Shown: piece after piece, positions 60,131 to 64,000 of the stretch
Layout: every line of letters starts with the position of its first letter
How positions within the stretch are numbered: position 1 is the first letter of the stretch
NCBI RefSeq assembly: GCF_000213255.1
Contig: NC_015520.1
Coordinates: forward strand, 1,570,001 to 1,634,000
Source: Mahella australiensis 50-1 BON
GTDB taxonomy: Bacteria > Bacillota > Clostridia > Mahellales > Mahellaceae
Direction: 5' to 3'
DNA length: 64,000 bases
The notes under the pieces: generated by a model
Seen by the model: only the letters and a program-made list of their open reading frames with translations
Databases searched by the model: none
What the model was told of the DNA's origin: nothing
Made by a program: the position numbers and the translations under genes

Positions 60131-61090
60131 TCAATTCATACCTGCATCGGCGCTATGACATTTTGACGAATGCATCTTCAATACCCGCACCGGCTTTACA
60201 ACCCATGCGCTTATTAGCAGCAGAATAATCGCTATGACCGATATAACAACAGAATTGGTACCCCATATGCCCAGCTTTTGCACCATCCAAGACAGACTGC
60301 CTGTCATCGTAACGCTGGTATTATACATAGCAGATGATACTCCTAACATAGGAAACAGTCCCACTCCGCCGACACCTCCAGATTGTCGTCCCAGCAGGTC
60401 GAACAAACCGACCGCCGGGTTTAAGTAAAATGGAAATGGTATGTACACACCGCTGAAATGTTGATTTTTGCTTGCAAACCCTGACATCATATATGCGCTG
60501 AGCAATACGGTGATTATACCGAGGGCAAATATAACGATATATGCTGCCACTGTAGCCGTTACAGTTTTTTTAAATAGCACCGAACAAAATATGCCTATAC
60601 TGCCCACTGCGAAAGCCGTTATAAGATAAAATGCAAAGAGCGTGACGATATCCATCGGCGCTATACCCCCGAATAAGAATACCAGGCTGAAAAGCGGTAT
60701 CGACGCTATGGTCAGAAGCAACACGAAGCTCATGGACGACAGCATCTTGCCTAAAACTATGGCAAGGGACGACAACGGTGTGCACAACAGCAGATCCAGC
60801 GTCTGCTTCTCGCGCTCTCCGCTTATGGAGCCGGCCGTCTGCGCAGGTATAAGTATGATTATGAGCATAAATTGTATAACCGCCAAAATCGTATACAACT
60901 GTAATCCGAGATTGCGGCTGATATTCACACCTCCATAATGCGATAGTGTCTGCATGTTGGTTTGGAAAAACAGATAGGCTATTGCCAGCATAACGGCCAG
61001 GTAACCCACCAGCATAAGCACTGTACGCCAGCTCCTCATGCGTATCTTCAATTCGCTGACCAGCACCGGGTTATTAAACCATTTCTTCAT
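60131..61090 (-). CDS. ABC-2 type transporter permease
   Basis: 319 residues, about six membrane segments. N-terminal NPVLVSELKIRMRSWRTV and SGEREKQTLDLLLCTPLS are typical of ABC-2/GldF-like permeases. Start overlaps the ATPase stop by 17 bp. Confidence 0.88.
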   Translation of the reverse strand: MKKWFNNPVLVSELKIRMRSWRTVLMLVGYLAVMLAIAYLFFQTNMQTLSHYGGVNISRNLGLQLYTILAVIQFMLIIILIPAQTAGSISGEREKQTLDLLLCTPLSSLAIVLGKMLSSMSFVLLLTIASIPLFSLVFLFGGIAPMDIVTLFAFYLITAFAVGSIGIFCSVLFKKTVTATVAAYIVIFALGIITVLLSAYMMSGFASKNQHFSGVYIPFPFYLNPAVGLFDLLGRQSGGVGGVGLFPMLGVSSAMYNTSVTMTGSLSWMVQKLGIWGTNSVVISVIAIILLLISAWVVKPVRVLKMHSSKCHSADAGMN

Positions 61091-62003
61091 CCTGAGTCAC
61101 CTCCATAAATACCTTCTCTAAATTGCCATCGGTTTTGCTAAACGATATTACAGGCACATCGTTGGCCACAAGGGTTTTTAAAAGCGGCCATAGGTCCTCG
61201 TCCTTACCTTTATACCCGATCTCCAACATATCGTCCTCCTGAAATATGTCGCTGACCAATGGCTGCTGCTTAAGTACGCCTACAGCCTTGTCTATATCGC
61301 CCAGCAATTTTATCTTCACCGTAATTTTACCCGATACTGTTTGCATTATATTCTTTACATCGCCGCTCACCACCAACCTGCCATGCTCTATAATGCCTAT
61401 GCTGTCGCACATCTCGGATAATTCAGACAGTATATGGGAGCTTATCAATATGGTCTTGCCCATATTTTTAAGCTCCTTGAGAATATTCTTCAATTCCACG
61501 CGCGCTCGCGGGTCCATGCCTGACGCCGGCTCATCGAGTATCAGCAATTCAGGGTCGTGCATGAGGCTGCGCGCAAGGCAAAGGCGCTGTTTCATGCCGC
61601 GTGACAACGAATCCACATAATTGTCGCGCTTATTGGCCAAATCCACAAGATCGAGTAACCCCTCTGCGGTCTTTTGCCTTTCTTTATAAGGAATGCCATA
61701 TGAAGCACCATAAAAATCCAAATACTCCATGGCTTTCAGGTTATCGTATACTCCGAAGAAATCCGGCATATAGCCTATCTTGCGGCGTACTTTTATAGGC
61801 TCCTCCATCACATCGAATCCCGCGACCCTAACGCTGCCCGACGTAGGCGCCAGTAATGTGGCGGCTATCCTCATGGTGGTTGTCTTACCCGCACCATTCG
61901 GGCCAACAAATCCAAATACATGCCCGCGCTCCACGATCATGCTAAGATGATCGACGGCTACAAATCTACCGTAACGCTTTACAAGATCCTCGACGACAAG
62001 CAT
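61074..62003 (-). CDS. ABC transporter ATPase (ABC-2 partner)
   Basis: 309 residues. Walker A GPNGAGKTT, Q-loop IGYMPDFFGVYDN, signature LSRGMKQRLCLARSL, Walker B LLILDEPASGMD, H-loop SSHILSE. The C-terminal extension (~215-309) is common in Gld/Nos-type ABC-2 ATPases. Starts one base inside the stop of the preceding gene. Confidence 0.94.
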   Translation of the reverse strand: MLVVEDLVKRYGRFVAVDHLSMIVERGHVFGFVGPNGAGKTTTMRIAATLLAPTSGSVRVAGFDVMEEPIKVRRKIGYMPDFFGVYDNLKAMEYLDFYGASYGIPYKERQKTAEGLLDLVDLANKRDNYVDSLSRGMKQRLCLARSLMHDPELLILDEPASGMDPRARVELKNILKELKNMGKTILISSHILSELSEMCDSIGIIEHGRLVVSGDVKNIMQTVSGKITVKIKLLGDIDKAVGVLKQQPLVSDIFQEDDMLEIGYKGKDEDLWPLLKTLVANDVPVISFSKTDGNLEKVFMEVTQDEEMV

Positions 62004-64000
62004 CAGCGCTTCCTCCCTTCTATGGTTATGGTAGGCATCTGTATTTCCACGCCATACATAGAATCAACGGCTACCTCTATAACCCCGCCATCGTTTATAA
62101 AGCGGTTAACCGCATCGCCTTCTATATCTATAGAGCCCGACGATGTTGAGCTGACGGATAAACCTTCGCCCGATTCCACGTAATCCTTTTTATCGTTATC
62201 GTATATAAACAGTTTAATAGCCGAGCCCTGTCCCTTGTTCATCACCGGCACGTTTATATGGATTTTATCTATGTCGACATCCTTAAATCGCCTTATATCA
62301 AACCCAAATATTACCCTTCCACGCTCTATAAATACAGTTGTATTTATGCCGTTGTCATTCATCGCAACGCTACCGGACTTGTCATAGTCAATATACGCAT
62401 TTATAACACCGGGCGGTACGCTTACTATTCCATCCCTTTCAAAATCCACATTTAAACCACCCGTTATTACACCCGTATGATAAGCAGTAGTCGGTATTTC
62501 ACCGTTAACCTTTATATCATCGGTTATTTTTTGCTCTATAAATGCAAATACTTTGAGAAAATCCCCGTCGGCTGAAATGTTCGATCCTATAGGAGTTGGA
62601 TATGAGGCTGCAACAGTTGGCCCATTCGTCATTGTATACGGGCCATTAAAACCTGGTATAGCGATATTCTCAACGATACTCCTTCTATTCATCGCTTCCC
62701 TTTGTTCATCCGTAAGGTCTCCGGGGTTTCCATTGCGATACGGATCCGGATATAGTTTATCCAGCATGTTATAAAGTGCATTTTGATTGGATGAAATATA
62801 AAGCGGCATCTGTATAGATACATCCTTGGTTTCGCCCGATGCTACATTGCCTATTATCTGATAAGCATAGGGCGTAAAGATGACCATATCCTCTACCGGA
62901 TAAGACAGGCCATTTGATATAATCCCCAATATCTTGCCGTCTCGGTAATAAAGATCGGCCTTAAAGCCGCTAAATTGAGGTATTACCTCTTTCATGGAAA
63001 ATGTCTTCATAGTCCATACGTTTGCGTTATACAGCTCCATATATGCCGGATCGCCCTGCACGACTTTAGCCTGTACTATGCGCGCTGCATCTCCGCTTTG
63101 CGAATTGGAAGGTTGCGCATATGGGTCAAACGCGTTGTTACCGTTTATTGCTAATAACACATCTTTCTCAGCGCTGACAGTATAATCGCCCTTGCGCGGC
63201 ATAAATACGCCGACGTAGTTATCGACATCGGCTGCATTTCCATCACCTTTTACATTTATAACCGATATAGTGTTGGATATGACCTCATCGCCTTTAACCG
63301 TATACCCCGCAGCATATATACCGCCGGAGAAAACCAGCACCAACAAAGGTATGGTAAACCACATCCATTCCCGTTTATCGAAACGCTTTAATGCAAAATA
63401 ATTTATAGGCCCTATGACGGCAAGATATATTAAAAGCAATACCATCAAACCGTTTATAGACGGAATATCCATAGCCTTTATATTCTGAAGTGCTTGAAGA
63501 ATACCCTGGTACTTATTTTGCTTAATCGGTATCTGTAAATCCGGGCTGCGCATATATGTCGCCTTTTGTGCATCGAGTTGCTCTGCGAGAAGATTATCCC
63601 ACAACGCTTGGCTGCCTGCCCAACCGGTTATGGGCTCAATGCCCAAATCAAAAGCCGATATGAAAATATAACCCGCACCACTTCGCTGTTTTGCGATAAT
63701 ACAATTATCTCCCTCCTTAACCACTTCGTCGGCTCCGTCCATCTCAATATCCATCAATTGAAACGGCACGTCGCTATGATTTTTCACGCCCGAAACAACA
63801 TCCAGAGCTGGTATTTCAACTACGCTCACTATTTCGCCTGTCTTTAACGGTATTACTTTATTAGTAAATCCGCTCAGCACTTTTTGACCGCTTGGGCCGG
63901 TGCCTATTATCAACAGCCCTCCGCCATCTATCCACGCATTCAAAGCATCGATCTGTCTTTGCGACAGCATGCCTGTATCAAAATCATTTATGACCAGTAC
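62003..64000 (-). CDS. large membrane protein, GATase-like N-terminal part (5' end beyond window)
   Basis: Open to the right edge. The first internal ATG is at 63970, but the frame is coding above it (VLVINDFDTGMLSQRQIDAL), so the true start lies outside. A GATase1-like domain near the visible start (LNAWIDGGGLLIIGTGPSG), membrane segments at ~170-190 and ~205-225 (from 63970), then an extracytoplasmic beta-rich part of ~420 residues. It precedes the ABC-2 genes with a 1-bp overlap and may act with them. No defined family recognised. Confidence 0.8.
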   Translation of the reverse strand, partial: VLVINDFDTGMLSQRQIDALNAWIDGGGLLIIGTGPSGQKVLSGFTNKVIPLKTGEIVSVVEIPALDVVSGVKNHSDVPFQLMDIEMDGADEVVKEGDNCIIAKQRSGAGYIFISAFDLGIEPITGWAGSQALWDNLLAEQLDAQKATYMRSPDLQIPIKQNKYQGILQALQNIKAMDIPSINGLMVLLLIYLAVIGPINYFALKRFDKREWMWFTIPLLVLVFSGGIYAAGYTVKGDEVISNTISVINVKGDGNAADVDNYVGVFMPRKGDYTVSAEKDVLLAINGNNAFDPYAQPSNSQSGDAARIVQAKVVQGDPAYMELYNANVWTMKTFSMKEVIPQFSGFKADLYYRDGKILGIISNGLSYPVEDMVIFTPYAYQIIGNVASGETKDVSIQMPLYISSNQNALYNMLDKLYPDPYRNGNPGDLTDEQREAMNRRSIVENIAIPGFNGPYTMTNGPTVAASYPTPIGSNISADGDFLKVFAFIEQKITDDIKVNGEIPTTAYHTGVITGGLNVDFERDGIVSVPPGVINAYIDYDKSGSVAMNDNGINTTVFIERGRVIFGFDIRRFKDVDIDKIHINVPVMNKGQGSAIKLFIYDNDKKDYVESGEGLSVSSTSSGSIDIEGDAVNRFINDGGVIEVAVDSMYGVEIQMPTITIEGRKR

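Overview
This window looks like a chromosomal segment of an anaerobic, low-to-mid GC, Gram-positive clostridial Firmicute. The pointers are the L21-Prp-L27-Obg cluster with a cleavable L27 N-terminus, a lipoprotein substrate-binding protein, a Spo0E-like peptide, a CgeB-like protein, a 2[4Fe-4S] ferredoxin, a radical-SAM AmmeMemo pair, strong TTGACA/TATAAT promoters and GGAGG ribosome binding sites. A Mahella- or Thermoanaerobacterales-like organism would fit, but this cannot be confirmed from the sequence alone. There is no prophage, CRISPR array or intact insertion sequence.

Layout. 1-2.8 kb: HtrA protease (cut by the left edge) after an OmpR-type two-component system. 3.1-7.8 kb: DUF2156 protein, a P-loop ATPase, folC, a MobA-like nucleotidyltransferase, fxsA. 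7.8-14.4 kb: a five-gene leftward operon (adaptor, ABC ATPase, permease, NtrB-like kinase, NtrC-like activator) preceded by a sigma-54 -24/-12 promoter and two enhancer-like dyads, so the operon seems to encode its own activator. 14.6-19.5 kb: a leftward rRNA operon (16S, tRNA-Ala, tRNA-Ile, 23S, 5S) with two tandem promoters. 19.84-20.29 kb: divergent from the rRNA promoters lies a ~450-nt region that folds into a closed, multi-helix, twice-pseudoknotted RNA with its own -10 box and a terminal U-run; I recognise no known RNA class. 20.3-24.1 kb: CgeB-like and pyruvyl-transferase genes, then CcdA and a ResA/TlpA lipoprotein. 24.1-28 kb: obg, rpmA, prp, rplU and a CCA-adding-type enzyme. 28-36.4 kb: MBL hydrolase, AmmeMemoRadiSam pair, ribDEAH under an FMN riboswitch, fused ispDF, small Spo0E-like gene. 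36.5-42.3 kb: opp oligopeptide operon whose substrate-binding protein is circularly permuted. 42.4-50.3 kb: ferredoxin, FetAB-type exporter, esterase, two URO-D-like proteins, NagZ, an AraC regulator. 50.7-64 kb: a small membrane peptide and a long leftward run of membrane/VWA/DUF58/MoxR/ABC-transporter genes, cut by the right edge.

Four related repeats (about 2.9, 22.4, 36.4 and 58.3 kb) form a MITE-like family with 16-bp terminal motifs and long hairpins. Two copies show compensatory base changes in the main stem, and one copy supplies the stop codon of a host gene.

The observations most worth following are the circularly permuted OppA-like protein, the ornate RNA beside the rRNA operon, the repeat family with covarying stems, and the self-contained sigma-54 efflux operon.
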